In this document: positions 42,373 to 50,927 of the stretch, in pieces | Layout of the letters: the number at the start of each line of letters is the position of its first letter | Numbering within the stretch: position 1 is the first letter of the stretch | From: Niabella insulamsoli | Lineage (GTDB): Bacteria > Bacteroidota > Bacteroidia > Chitinophagales > Chitinophagaceae | Direction: 5' to 3' | Assembly: GCF_039652435.2 (NCBI RefSeq) | Contig: NZ_CP190246.1 | Coordinates: 2,852,001-2,916,000 of the forward strand | DNA length: 64,000 nt | Made by a program: the position numbers and the translations under genes | Notes under the pieces: generated by a model | Told to the model about the DNA's origin: nothing | What the model saw: the letters and a program-made list of their open reading frames with translations, nothing else | Databases searched by the model: none

Positions 42373-43905
42373 TTGAAGAACAGCAATCATATTTATATTT
42401 ATTTCGCTATCGCCATTAGCTTTCTGCTTGGCGCCTGTTCGCATAAAACGTATATCGAAGCGGATTATGCTTTCACGGCCGTCAAAGATGTGACGAAAAG
42501 CATACAGAAGTTTAACGAAGTTGCCTTTGACAACAATGCCAATTTGGATTTGGGGTTTTATCGCGGCACAGTTTGGATCAAACTGGATATTGCAAACGGT
42601 AAAAACCCTTCGGAACTTGTGGTGCTTTGCAATGATCTTATCAATCATAATTATCGTTTTTATCAACTGGACACTTCTCAAAAACGCCTCCTTCCCCAAC
42701 GGACGGTCAATTTTGAAAAATATGATCACCGGGCTTTTCAATTCGCCAAACCGAATTTTAAAATCCGTTTAGAACCCTTTGAGAATGCTAGCTTTCTCAT
42801 GACAACCTTCAGCGATGGCAGAATTTTGCAGGCCACCCCGCAATTAATGAGCGTCGAGGATTTTTTAGCCCTTAAAGAGCGAACCGCCTTGTTTGACATG
42901 GGCTTTTATGGCGCTGTGGTGTTACTGCTATGTTTCAATCTGTTTTATTTCAGAATGCTTCGAAGCGACATTTATTATTATTATGCTGCCTACATTTTAT
43001 CGGGTTGCCTGATGTATTTGTTTGTGGAAGGCAGGCTTTATGGCTGGGGCTTAAGCAAGGCCTGGGTCGACCACCTGATGTTTATTTCGATAAGGATCTG
43101 GGTGCTTTTCAGCGTGTTGTTTACGCTCAATTTCCTGGATATCAAAATCACGCATCCCAGGTATTACCGGTTTACACAGACGTTGCTTTTTGCGACGCTT
43201 GGGCTAAGCACGCTTTTCCAGTTGGTATATTTCAATACTTCCATCCGCCATTTACATCAGTTTGAGAATCTCGTGGGGTTCGTATGGATCATTGTATCGC
43301 TCGTCACCGTCATGATGGCTTTTAAAAAGCGAAAGTTACAATCTACTTACTACCTGATTTCCTATTCTATACTTTTGTTTTTTGTAACGTTGGGGCTGAT
43401 CGACAGCCATACCACAATCTTGCCCGGCGATCCATTCTCTTATTTTAAAGTGGGCACCATCCTCGAATTTTTCAGCTTTACTTATTTTATTTCCCGTTTA
43501 ATTAGAAAGAAGCTGTTGAAAAGTGAAATTTTAGAAACCGAACTTTCTCAAAATCGCACCCAACTTTTAGAAAAAGAAAATCAAATATCTTCTAAAACGG
43601 ACCTGATCAGCATTTTCAAATTAATCGAGAACAGCTACACCGACGAATCAGATTGGAAAGATTTTAAAGAACAGTTTAAAGCGTTAAATCCAAATTTCGT
43701 TTCCTCCCTTCTGGCAGCCCATCCCGATTTAACAAAATCCGAAATCCGCTTGATTACCTTACTTAAAATTGGCTATTCGCAAAAGGAAGTGGCAGAGATT
43801 CTTCATATTGCGCCAGAGAGCGTGAAAAAAGCAAGAAGCCGGGTAAGAAAAAAGATGCATTTAGATGAAAACCAACGGCTTTCGGTCTATTTAAATAAGT
43901 TCTAA
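42373..43905 (+). CDS. 7TMR-DISM sensor with C-terminal LuxR-type helix-turn-helix
   Basis: 510 residues starting at TTG; no better start is visible. The N-terminus is a signal or lipoprotein-like segment ending LLGAC (Cys22). Residues about 30-160 match the 7TMR-DISMED2 extracellular sensor (YRGTVWIKLDI). Seven hydrophobic helices follow (about 174-380). A coiled coil (about 385-415) leads to a LuxR/GerE-type helix-turn-helix at 450-510 (LTKSEIRLITLLKIGYSQKEVAEILHI). This is a one-protein membrane sensor and DNA-binding regulator, a layout known in Bacteroidota. The ligand is unknown, carbohydrate being the usual guess for this sensor family. Confidence 0.85.
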   Translation: MKNSNHIYIYFAIAISFLLGACSHKTYIEADYAFTAVKDVTKSIQKFNEVAFDNNANLDLGFYRGTVWIKLDIANGKNPSELVVLCNDLINHNYRFYQLDTSQKRLLPQRTVNFEKYDHRAFQFAKPNFKIRLEPFENASFLMTTFSDGRILQATPQLMSVEDFLALKERTALFDMGFYGAVVLLLCFNLFYFRMLRSDIYYYYAAYILSGCLMYLFVEGRLYGWGLSKAWVDHLMFISIRIWVLFSVLFTLNFLDIKITHPRYYRFTQTLLFATLGLSTLFQLVYFNTSIRHLHQFENLVGFVWIIVSLVTVMMAFKKRKLQSTYYLISYSILLFFVTLGLIDSHTTILPGDPFSYFKVGTILEFFSFTYFISRLIRKKLLKSEILETELSQNRTQLLEKENQISSKTDLISIFKLIENSYTDESDWKDFKEQFKALNPNFVSSLLAAHPDLTKSEIRLITLLKIGYSQKEVAEILHIAPESVKKARSRVRKKMHLDENQRLSVYLNKF

Positions 43906-44042
43906 ACTACGCTACCAAACAAATTTATATCGTTGTTTTTCAATAGTATAGCATCCTGTCCCCCTTTTTGACCCCCGATGCAATAAAGCGCTTTTCTCAT
44001 TTTATCGCTATCCTTGTCGCTCATTCAAAAAACATACAAATT

Positions 44043-44609
44043 ATGAAACGATTAGCGCTCATTTTATCTGTCTTCCTGGTGCATTTTGTTCTTTCCTGCG
44101 GCGAGTCAGGCCACAAACAAGCCGCCAACGAGGATGGCTTTTCGGCTATTGAAAACGAATTAAAAAGCAAATTTGGCGCAGACGCCTATTACACCGATAT
44201 AAATGTCACGTACAACGAATCCATCGGAAATGTAGTAGGCGTAACGGTAACAAAGGATCCCGCTTCACTGAAAATGGGGCAATGGAACCAAACTCAAGGC
44301 AACTGGACGCAAAACCAGGATATTTCTATTGAAATTCCGCAGGGATCTCAAGCTACAGATTTCATGTTTCAGTTGGGTCAAACCGTAAGTTTGGCTAAAT
44401 TGGGCGAGCTGATCGAAACTTCAAAGGCTCAACTCACTAAAGAAAAACAGCTTCAAAACCCGAGGTTGCACATGGCTTCCGTACAATATCCGGATAATGG
44501 CGATGTGTCGAAAGCTGAATATTTGGTGATGCTACAGCCCGAAACCGGCGGCACTACGTTTAGCTTCCAATACAAATTAAACGGAGATTTTATTAAAATG
44601 GATTATTGA
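44043..44609 (+). CDS. Hypothetical lipoprotein
   Basis: 188 residues from the ATG at 44043, which gives a signal peptide with lipobox FVLSC (Cys at residue 19); an upstream extension of 25 codons is not supported. The mature protein is mixed alpha/beta with Gln-rich segments (WNQTQGNWTQNQD). No domain is recognised. It is on the same strand as, and close to, the DISM/LuxR gene and the next two unknown genes, so it may be part of that regulator's output. Confidence 0.7.
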   Translation: MKRLALILSVFLVHFVLSCGESGHKQAANEDGFSAIENELKSKFGADAYYTDINVTYNESIGNVVGVTVTKDPASLKMGQWNQTQGNWTQNQDISIEIPQGSQATDFMFQLGQTVSLAKLGELIETSKAQLTKEKQLQNPRLHMASVQYPDNGDVSKAEYLVMLQPETGGTTFSFQYKLNGDFIKMDY

Positions 44610-44717
44610 TAACAAGAATAGGCAATCAAAACAATTTCGATCGTCGATAATGTTGCTCATAGCGGCGATGTCTGCACTTATGCGTGGCTGCTGGAAAAAT
44701 GATTGATTTACTTAAAA

Positions 44718-45290
44718 ATGGAAATTGTCCTTATCCTGCTTTTACTTGTAGCAAGCGGAGGCATTCTCCTGCTGCTCTACAAAATTATTAAATGGACGTT
44801 TGCTAAAAAGGCGCGGGCGATTGGAGTATTTTCATCGCTGTGCCTTTTAGTTTTGGCGCTTACCATCTATCAGTCATTTTTCGTAAAAATGCAATTTATC
44901 CAATCCAGGGTGTATCCCGATTTGTTTTTGGTCAAACACCCCATTGAAGATAAGACGGCCCTCCATCAAGCCATAAAAAATTTTGTAACCCAGAAAATGA
45001 AAAGTACGCAGCTAATAAAACCGAATTATTCCCTTCGTTTTTATGAATACTATAAAAACTGGAGCCCGTTGTTGTTTAGCGATGCCGGAACTGCTTACTT
45101 TATAGATAACGAAGAAGATTTTGGCGGCTTGGTGGTAGAAGAATTGGGGATGTATCACAAATACAAACTGGCCACTTTTACCATACATATAGGCCGCACC
45201 GATAGCGCAAGGCTTTACGGCTTACTGAACTATTTTGATAAAGAATGGGCTCCTGTAAAAACAGACACGGTTTTTATAACCAATAATTAG
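44718..45290 (+). CDS. Hypothetical membrane protein
   Basis: 190 residues from the ATG at 44718 (a TTG five codons earlier is possible). Two hydrophobic helices at about 2-22 and 34-54 are joined by a short basic loop (KWTFAKKARA), followed by a soluble domain of about 130 residues, probably periplasmic. The soluble part has SPLLFSDAGTAYFIDNEEDFGG but no known motif. It starts 108 bases after the lipoprotein gene and ends eight bases before the next gene, suggesting one operon. Confidence 0.65.
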   Translation: MEIVLILLLLVASGGILLLLYKIIKWTFAKKARAIGVFSSLCLLVLALTIYQSFFVKMQFIQSRVYPDLFLVKHPIEDKTALHQAIKNFVTQKMKSTQLIKPNYSLRFYEYYKNWSPLLFSDAGTAYFIDNEEDFGGLVVEELGMYHKYKLATFTIHIGRTDSARLYGLLNYFDKEWAPVKTDTVFITNN

Positions 45291-45298
45291 CATTTCTA

Positions 45299-46609
45299 AT
45301 GAAAATAAACTACACCCTACTCTTCCTATTGATTTTTTCCTGCCAATTAATGGCGCAGGAGCATGGAAACAAACACAAACGCCCGGCCCCGGGCGCTGTG
45401 GAAATAACAGGAGAACAGGATGAAGCAACGAAAGCAAACGCCGAGTATATCAACCACGGTACCTTTTTAAAGGAAGCCCTTCTAAAACTGCCGCTAAAAA
45501 CTGTACCCCTGATTGATAGTACTTCGTTCGATAGTTTTATTGATATAGACGACTACAAACCTATAGATGCAGACCTTTTTATGTTACCAAAAATTTATAA
45601 AAATTGGCATAGCAAAAACTACCGCATTTGCACTATTAACGCCTATCGGTTGCATTTGTCCGAAAATTTTCACACCGTTGTTGCCACCGTTTTAAAGGCC
45701 GATTTTGAAATGGAAACCCGGCTTATCAATTATGACTTAAAAGGTAATATCATGGGTTCACAAATGGTATCTTATGATGAAATATCCGAAGGATGGCGTA
45801 GATATACATCTACCATTGAAAAAAAGAAGATCATCCGGTCGTACTATATGTCGCCAAATGAAGATGATGTACCTGTTATGGAAGTTAATTTTATAAAAAT
45901 AAAACCGAATGGAGCACTGTACGAAATGGGTATAGACGATATTTTTTTTGATCTGGTCGCAGATGTCTTCGACATCCCCAGTCAGCGACAAATGCCCGAA
46001 TTAAACAAGTTTAAAATTCTACCGAACAACCCCAACCTGGCGGTAGTGGTGGTACCCGAAATAGCAGCGGGCAGTGAGGAAGATGGCTATTTTGCATTTA
46101 ACACCCACATTGCTTTGGCAAATGTTGCTGCAAAGAAAATTACTCACTATTATTTTGAAAGCCACAAAACCAACGGTTGGACCTCAGACGCCATTCGCTT
46201 AGCGCAAATCAGTATCGACACTGCCCCTTACTTCGTCACGGAAAATAAAAGAGCCTTCGGCCTCCGGCTGCATTTTTGGGGTTCTTCACAAGTCAATCCA
46301 TATGGCGAGCAAAGCCTTTCGCTGTTTGAACTATCGGGAAAAACGCTTAAGAAAATCCTGCACAACTTTACGGTTGAAATGGAAACGGGAGAATGGGATG
46401 GCGACTGCAATGGCGAATTTACCGATCACAACAAAACACTCGCTATGACCGGAAAAAAGTCCGGCGGCTACTTTGATATTTTAGTAAGAAACAAGATTAC
46501 CCATACTACCGCTTTTAAAAACAATGGCGACTGCGACTCCCGGGAAAGAACGACGGTCAAAACCTCCATATTAAAATTTGATGGCCGGCAGTATCAAAGG
46601 GGTAATTAA
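45299..46609 (+). CDS. Secreted hypothetical protein
   Basis: 436 residues with a signal peptide (SCQLMAQ, cleavage near residue 20). The mature protein is beta-rich with many Asp and Asn residues (FDSFIDIDDYKPIDADLF) and several acidic loops near the C-terminus. There is no match to a family that I recognise. A Cys pair near the end (GDCNGE, NGDCDSRE) could form a disulfide. It begins eight bases after the membrane-protein gene and closes the run of three unknown envelope genes that follow the DISM/LuxR gene. Confidence 0.65.
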   Translation: MKINYTLLFLLIFSCQLMAQEHGNKHKRPAPGAVEITGEQDEATKANAEYINHGTFLKEALLKLPLKTVPLIDSTSFDSFIDIDDYKPIDADLFMLPKIYKNWHSKNYRICTINAYRLHLSENFHTVVATVLKADFEMETRLINYDLKGNIMGSQMVSYDEISEGWRRYTSTIEKKKIIRSYYMSPNEDDVPVMEVNFIKIKPNGALYEMGIDDIFFDLVADVFDIPSQRQMPELNKFKILPNNPNLAVVVVPEIAAGSEEDGYFAFNTHIALANVAAKKITHYYFESHKTNGWTSDAIRLAQISIDTAPYFVTENKRAFGLRLHFWGSSQVNPYGEQSLSLFELSGKTLKKILHNFTVEMETGEWDGDCNGEFTDHNKTLAMTGKKSGGYFDILVRNKITHTTAFKNNGDCDSRERTTVKTSILKFDGRQYQRGN

Positions 46610-46690
46610 AATTTGACTGGGAAGACGCCTCACAAGTCCTGTTTCCACATTGCTGTAATTATGGGAATTTTTTCGGCCATTGGCGTAAAA

Positions 46691-46717
46691 GAAAAAGCCC
46701 GCGTTATTCGCGGACTT
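46691..46717 (-). terminator. Rho-independent terminator of tRNA-Ala
   Basis: On the minus strand AAGTCCGCG pairs with CGCGGGCTT (one G-U wobble) around a 5-base loop and is followed by TTTC. It lies 11 bases after the tRNA 3' end. Confidence 0.85.
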
Positions 46718-46727
46718 TTAAAACTCG

Positions 46728-46802
<75 letters not shown>

Positions 46803-46843
46803 TTCAACTGATCAGGGGTGCGAAATTAATGGAAACTATTTAT

Positions 46844-47284
46844 TTATCCAATAAGATTTTTGGGCCGCTGCTTCACAGTTTTTTTCCCTGCAAGGTCAGG
46901 CATATCTGCCGCCCGGACTTTATCCGCTGCGGTTCTCAAGGTTTTGGCGATTTTTTTGTCCGCTTTGAGTCCGATGGCGCGCGTTGCCACTTCTCTTACA
47001 ATAAAGGGAACTACCAATTTGGTAAACCAGCCCGCCCTTCTCAGCAACACTTTGCTTATCAAAAATTCGGTAGCGCGTTTGATGCCAAATTTTACCAGCG
47101 GGTTTGCCGTGCTGGTCTGCAACACACCATGTGTTTTCTCTTTGATGGCGTTGAACGGGTTTAACTCATCTTTAATGCCCTCAAAAGAATCCCTGATATT
47201 TGCTTTGCTATTGTTTAGCCTGGCCTTCAGCCTTTCCTTTTCCTGCATCAGGTCGCTAAAATTGTCTATCTGAGGTTTAGCCAT
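46844..47284 (-). CDS. Hypothetical protein of the YtxH/holin-like group
   Basis: 146 residues. The N-terminal ~45 residues are a charged helix (LMQEKERLKARLNNSKANIRD); a hydrophobic segment (about 75-95; KFGIKRATEFLISKVLL) is followed by a basic C-terminus. No domain is recognised. Its start overlaps the stop of the holin-like gene by eight bases, indicating co-translation. The neighbours suggest a membrane-associated stress or envelope role. Confidence 0.7.
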   Translation of the reverse strand: MAKPQIDNFSDLMQEKERLKARLNNSKANIRDSFEGIKDELNPFNAIKEKTHGVLQTSTANPLVKFGIKRATEFLISKVLLRRAGWFTKLVVPFIVREVATRAIGLKADKKIAKTLRTAADKVRAADMPDLAGKKTVKQRPKNLIG

Positions 47285-47615
47285 AAATTTTGTTTATGAT
47301 GATGTTTCTGATAAAGTTTACAATTTTCTTTTTAAACAGCAGGGTAATCAGCACAATGACAAATAATCCCCCGGCCACTATAAAAAAGCCGAGCATCTGG
47401 TTATCCAGCTTCTGCCCGATCCACCAACTTAGGCCCAGGCATGCAAAAAACATCGCAAACAATAAAATGCCAAATAAGAGCAACACAACCACCAGCGATG
47501 CGCCTAATTTGCTTCCTTTGTCGGCCACTTGTATGACAGACAGGCGGTAATATGTTTTGGCGATATCTTCTACATTATCAACAATATCGTGGATTTTATC
47601 TTTAACGTCGAACAT
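47277..47615 (-). CDS. Phage-holin-like / DUF1469-type membrane protein
   Basis: 112 residues with a charged N-terminal helix (DKIHDIVDNVEDIAKTYYRLSVIQVADK) and two hydrophobic helices (about 37-60 and 69-92), the layout of the DUF1469/Actinobacterial Holin-X family. Despite the name, these are chromosomal membrane proteins, often near YtxH and csbD-like stress genes, and no phage genes surround it. It overlaps the next gene by eight bases and follows YtxH after a terminator. Confidence 0.85.
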   Translation of the reverse strand: MFDVKDKIHDIVDNVEDIAKTYYRLSVIQVADKGSKLGASLVVVLLLFGILLFAMFFACLGLSWWIGQKLDNQMLGFFIVAGGLFVIVLITLLFKKKIVNFIRNIIINKIYG

Positions 47616-47642
47616 ACGTTTAGTTTAAGTAGTTAAAATAAA

Positions 47643-47699
47643 AAGTTGCCTGCAAAATTCGTCACAATACATCTATCATGAAAAACCTGCAGGCAACTC
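47643..47699 (-). terminator. Hairpin terminator after the YtxH gene
   Basis: On the minus strand AGTTGCCTGCA pairs with TGCAGGCAACT across a loop of about 33 bases, followed by TTTTTATTTT. The stem shares the TTGCCTGCA/TGCAGGCA core seen in other hairpins of this window. Confidence 0.7.
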
Positions 47700-47720
47700 C
47701 TTTATAGCTCTCGCAGCTTA

Positions 47721-47993
47721 TTATTTGGAATATTCGTCAGCGGCATCGGAGTAAGCTCCCTGCACTTTGCCTTTCGCCTTCTTAAAACTTTCCTTTGCCT
47801 TATGTGAAAGGTCAGACAAGTTCTCTTTGCCTGATTCGAGTAGGCTTCCAAAAGAATCGGCCCAGTCTCCCGCTGTGTTTTTGATTTTTTTTCTTGTCTT
47901 TTTTCCTTCTTCGGTGTAAAACAATAATCCAATCGCTACACCAGCGGCGGCTGCTCCTAAAATTCCCAACAAGATCTTGTCTCTATTTTTCAT
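47721..47993 (-). CDS. YtxH-domain protein
   Basis: 90 residues: one hydrophobic N-terminal helix (LLGILGAAAAGVAIGLLF, residues 8-25) followed by TEEGKKTRKKIKNTAGDW, the YtxH signature, then a charged helix. In the family, YtxH proteins are general-stress membrane proteins of unknown mechanism. It is the first gene of a minus-strand group with the holin-like and hypothetical proteins. Confidence 0.9.
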   Translation of the reverse strand: MKNRDKILLGILGAAAAGVAIGLLFYTEEGKKTRKKIKNTAGDWADSFGSLLESGKENLSDLSHKAKESFKKAKGKVQGAYSDAADEYSK

Positions 47994-48104
47994 AATTTAA
48001 CTGTTTTAGTATGAACTAATTATTTTCTATCCAAATTACCTTAAAAATCGTACCAAAAAGAAATTAAAGGTCAAGATTTCAAAAGCGGCTTGAACCTTTG
48101 TTCA

Positions 48105-49430
48105 TTAATCCCCCAAATTATCCACTTCTTTATTTAACCAACGCTTCACGGCAGCGGTGGTTACAGACTTTGGCCTTTCCAGAGGCATTCCTAATGCACG
48201 ATCCCAGCAAAGGCTGGTTAAAACACCCAAAGAGCGGCTCACAGCAAACAATACGGTGTAATATTCATATTCCACCATCCCGTAATGAACCAGCAGCGCG
48301 CCACTATGCGCATCCACATTGGGCCAGGGATTTTTTACTTTGCCCAGCGACTGCAAGATAGGCGGCACGGTTTCATAAATTCTCCAAACAGTGTTCACCA
48401 GCGGATCGTCGGGCATATGTTTTTTGCCAAAATCCATTTGAGCGGTAAAGCGGGGATCCGTTTTGCGAAGCACGGCGTGCCCATAGCCCGGAACTACTTT
48501 ACCCTCAGACAATGTTTTCTCTACATATTGTTTGATCTGATCGGCAGATGGTTCTTTGGTATCCAAAGCCTCCTGCATTTCAAATATCCATTTGATGACC
48601 TCCTGGTTGGCAAGTCCATGAAGCGGGCCCGCCAAACCATTCATACCGGCCGCATAACTGAGGTAAGGGTCGCTAAGCGCAGAACCCACGAGGTGCGTGG
48701 TATGCGCGGAAACATTGCCGCCTTCATGGTCGGCGTGAATCACCATATACAAACGCATCAGTTCTTTAAATTGCTCGTCGTCATAGCCAAGCATATGAGC
48801 AAAATTACCGGCCCAATCGAGCAAACCATCCGGCTGCAGGGCTTTCCCCTGTTTGTATTTCCGGCGATATACATAAGCTGCAATATGCGGAATGCGGGCT
48901 ATCAGGTCTAACGTATCTTCAAAAGCTGCCGCCCAGTAGTCCTTTTTATTCATGCCTTCTGCATATCTTTTTGCGAAATTGCTTTCGGCCTGTAACGCCA
49001 TGATGCCCACGACAAACATGGTCATCGGATGTGTTTCTTTCGGCAGCGCTCCCATCGTCTCAAATACATAAGTGGGAACATGGCTTCTGCGCTGCAAAAT
49101 CGATGTGAGGTTTTCAACTTCTTCCTGTGTAGGAATTTCGCCAACAAGCATTAGATAAAACAAAGCTTCCGGCAATGGCTCGCTGCCGCCGGGCGCTTTC
49201 GGAAGTTTCTCCCTAAGCTCATCAATCGAATGTCTGCGAAAGCGTATGCCATCCTGGGCATCAAGCAAAGATGTTTCAGAAACCAGGGCCGTCATACCGC
49301 GCATACCCTGATATAATTGAGAAAGGGTGGTTTGACCTATGATCGTATCTCCGTGTTCTTTCAGTATAGCTTTGATCTCGTCGCCCAGCTTATCAGCCTG
49401 CGCTTTAAACTTTTGTTTCAGCATTTCCAT
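48105..49430 (-). CDS. Citrate synthase (eukaryotic-type)
   Basis: 441 residues. Catalytic segments are intact: NVSAHTTHLVGSALSDPYLSYAAGMNGLAGPLHGLAN contains one active-site His, PGYGHAVLRKTDPRF the second, and the Asp lies near the end (AVSRSLGVLTSLCWDRALG carries the arginine region). The N-terminus (IIGQTTLSQLYQGMRGMTALVSETS) is that of the so-called eukaryotic citrate synthase group found in several Bacteroidota. It condenses oxaloacetate and acetyl-CoA in the TCA cycle. It is a single gene. Confidence 0.95.
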   Translation of the reverse strand: MEMLKQKFKAQADKLGDEIKAILKEHGDTIIGQTTLSQLYQGMRGMTALVSETSLLDAQDGIRFRRHSIDELREKLPKAPGGSEPLPEALFYLMLVGEIPTQEEVENLTSILQRRSHVPTYVFETMGALPKETHPMTMFVVGIMALQAESNFAKRYAEGMNKKDYWAAAFEDTLDLIARIPHIAAYVYRRKYKQGKALQPDGLLDWAGNFAHMLGYDDEQFKELMRLYMVIHADHEGGNVSAHTTHLVGSALSDPYLSYAAGMNGLAGPLHGLANQEVIKWIFEMQEALDTKEPSADQIKQYVEKTLSEGKVVPGYGHAVLRKTDPRFTAQMDFGKKHMPDDPLVNTVWRIYETVPPILQSLGKVKNPWPNVDAHSGALLVHYGMVEYEYYTVLFAVSRSLGVLTSLCWDRALGMPLERPKSVTTAAVKRWLNKEVDNLGD

Positions 49431-49707
49431 AAAACGTTAAATATTTGTTCTTTGATTATTCGGGTAAGCGTTCGCGCTAAAGATAATTAAAGGCAAGTGG
49501 TTCAGCAAATTATATTAAACTTTTAACACCAGTGTATTACGGAATCGATTGCGCCCTTTCTTTTATCAGGTACAACATTGATCAACGCCTACCAAAACGG
49601 CTGAAAATAAGCAGGCTTCTTAAAATTTTTGGCGCCCCTGAGGGGGCGTTTCCTGCAAAATCCTTCTTAAAATATGAATCGTAATGTATTAAATATCAAA
49701 TTTCAAC

Positions 49708-49715
49708 TATTTTTG
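49708..49715 (+). promoter_or_regulatory. Bacteroidota -7 promoter element of the permease gene
   Basis: TATTTTTG matches TAnnTTTG exactly and ends 8 bases before the ATG at 49724. The rest of the 293-base region upstream holds a GC-rich hairpin (GCGCCCC...GGGGGCG near 49632-49648) and no gene. Confidence 0.6.
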
Positions 49716-49723
49716 GCCGCTGA

Positions 49724-50827
49724 ATGAAGATACTCGACTGGTTTATATTAAAACGTCTGCTCGTAACATTTATCTTTTGTATGTTATTATTTACTGTTAT
49801 CGCAGTCGCGGTGGACAGCAGCGAAAAAACGGACGACTTCGTAAAAACAGGGTTGAGCAACTGGGAAATTTTCACGCAGTATTATGTCGGCTTTATTCCT
49901 TTTATCTGGAGTTTATTATTCCCCCTTTTTGTATTTATCGCCGTCATATTTTTCACAAGTAAAATGGCCATGCGCAGCGAGGTAATCGCTATCCTGGCCA
50001 GCGGCACCACTTTCAACCGGTTTTTAAGGCCTTATATTATCGGAGGTGTTTTACTCGCCGCGGTACTTTTTGCCGGCCGGTTTTATTTTATTCCGAAAGC
50101 GAACGTTATTTACACTACGTTTATGCAGGAGAAGCTGGACAAACACAATCCTCTGAAAAACCGGCAGGAAACGAGCTGCTCGAATTGCTTTTACAAGCGT
50201 ATTGACAGCATTTCATATATGGGCGTAAAGAATTTTAATTACGAAACGCAAACCAGCGGCATCTTTTTCATGGAGCGGATTAAAAATGGAAAAGTAGTGT
50301 ATAACCTACGCGCCGAGTCTATCAAATGGGACACCACGGGCAAAAAGAAAAGATGGATAGCGACCAACGTAGTAGAAAGGTTTGTTGACAGCCTCGGCGA
50401 GCGCGTAAAACATCATGAAAAGAAGCAGGTAAAATTGAACATCCTACCCACCGAACTGATCCGGGACGAATACCAAAAAGACAAACTCACAACACCACAG
50501 TTGATTGAATTTATCAAAAAAGAAGAACTCCGTGGCACCGAAGGGCTTAACACCTTGAAAGTAGAACGCTATAAACGAACCGCTACGCCATTTACTGTTT
50601 TGTTGCTCACTATTATTGGCGCGGTCATCGCCTGCCGGAAAACACGCGGCGGCAGCGGTTTGCACCTCGCGCTGGGCATTCTTATCGCCGCCGTTTTTAT
50701 CATCGCCGATCAATTCTCAACGGTATTTTCGGTGAAAGGTAACTTCTCTCCTTTTTTGGCGGCCTGGCTACCTAATATTGTTTTTCTCGTGGTGGCCCTG
50801 CGATTATATTTTACAACGCCAAAGTAA
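49724..50827 (+). CDS. LptF/LptG family permease
   Basis: 367 residues. Three N-terminal helices (about 10-30, 52-74, 100-118), a periplasmic beta-rich domain (about 130-255) and three C-terminal helices (about 285-365) form the layout of YjgP/YjgQ permeases. FILKRLLVTFIFCMLLF and SGTTFNRFLRPYIIGG are conserved starts of the family. In the cell, LptF and LptG with LptB extract LPS from the inner membrane for delivery to LptC. Whether this is F or G is not decided. It has its own short-leader promoter. Confidence 0.9.
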   Translation: MKILDWFILKRLLVTFIFCMLLFTVIAVAVDSSEKTDDFVKTGLSNWEIFTQYYVGFIPFIWSLLFPLFVFIAVIFFTSKMAMRSEVIAILASGTTFNRFLRPYIIGGVLLAAVLFAGRFYFIPKANVIYTTFMQEKLDKHNPLKNRQETSCSNCFYKRIDSISYMGVKNFNYETQTSGIFFMERIKNGKVVYNLRAESIKWDTTGKKKRWIATNVVERFVDSLGERVKHHEKKQVKLNILPTELIRDEYQKDKLTTPQLIEFIKKEELRGTEGLNTLKVERYKRTATPFTVLLLTIIGAVIACRKTRGGSGLHLALGILIAAVFIIADQFSTVFSVKGNFSPFLAAWLPNIVFLVVALRLYFTTPK

Positions 50828-50927
50828 TTGGAAGCCTGATCAAGGAATTGCTTCTTGCTCGCTTTTGAATAGATTTTGATATCTTTCAAACCTGTTTGCT
50901 TTTTATTATCAATTAAAAAATCATACG

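Noticed and set aside
47277..47615. Prophage remnant suggested by a holin-like protein
   Set aside because: No other phage genes are nearby; the protein fits the chromosomal DUF1469 group.
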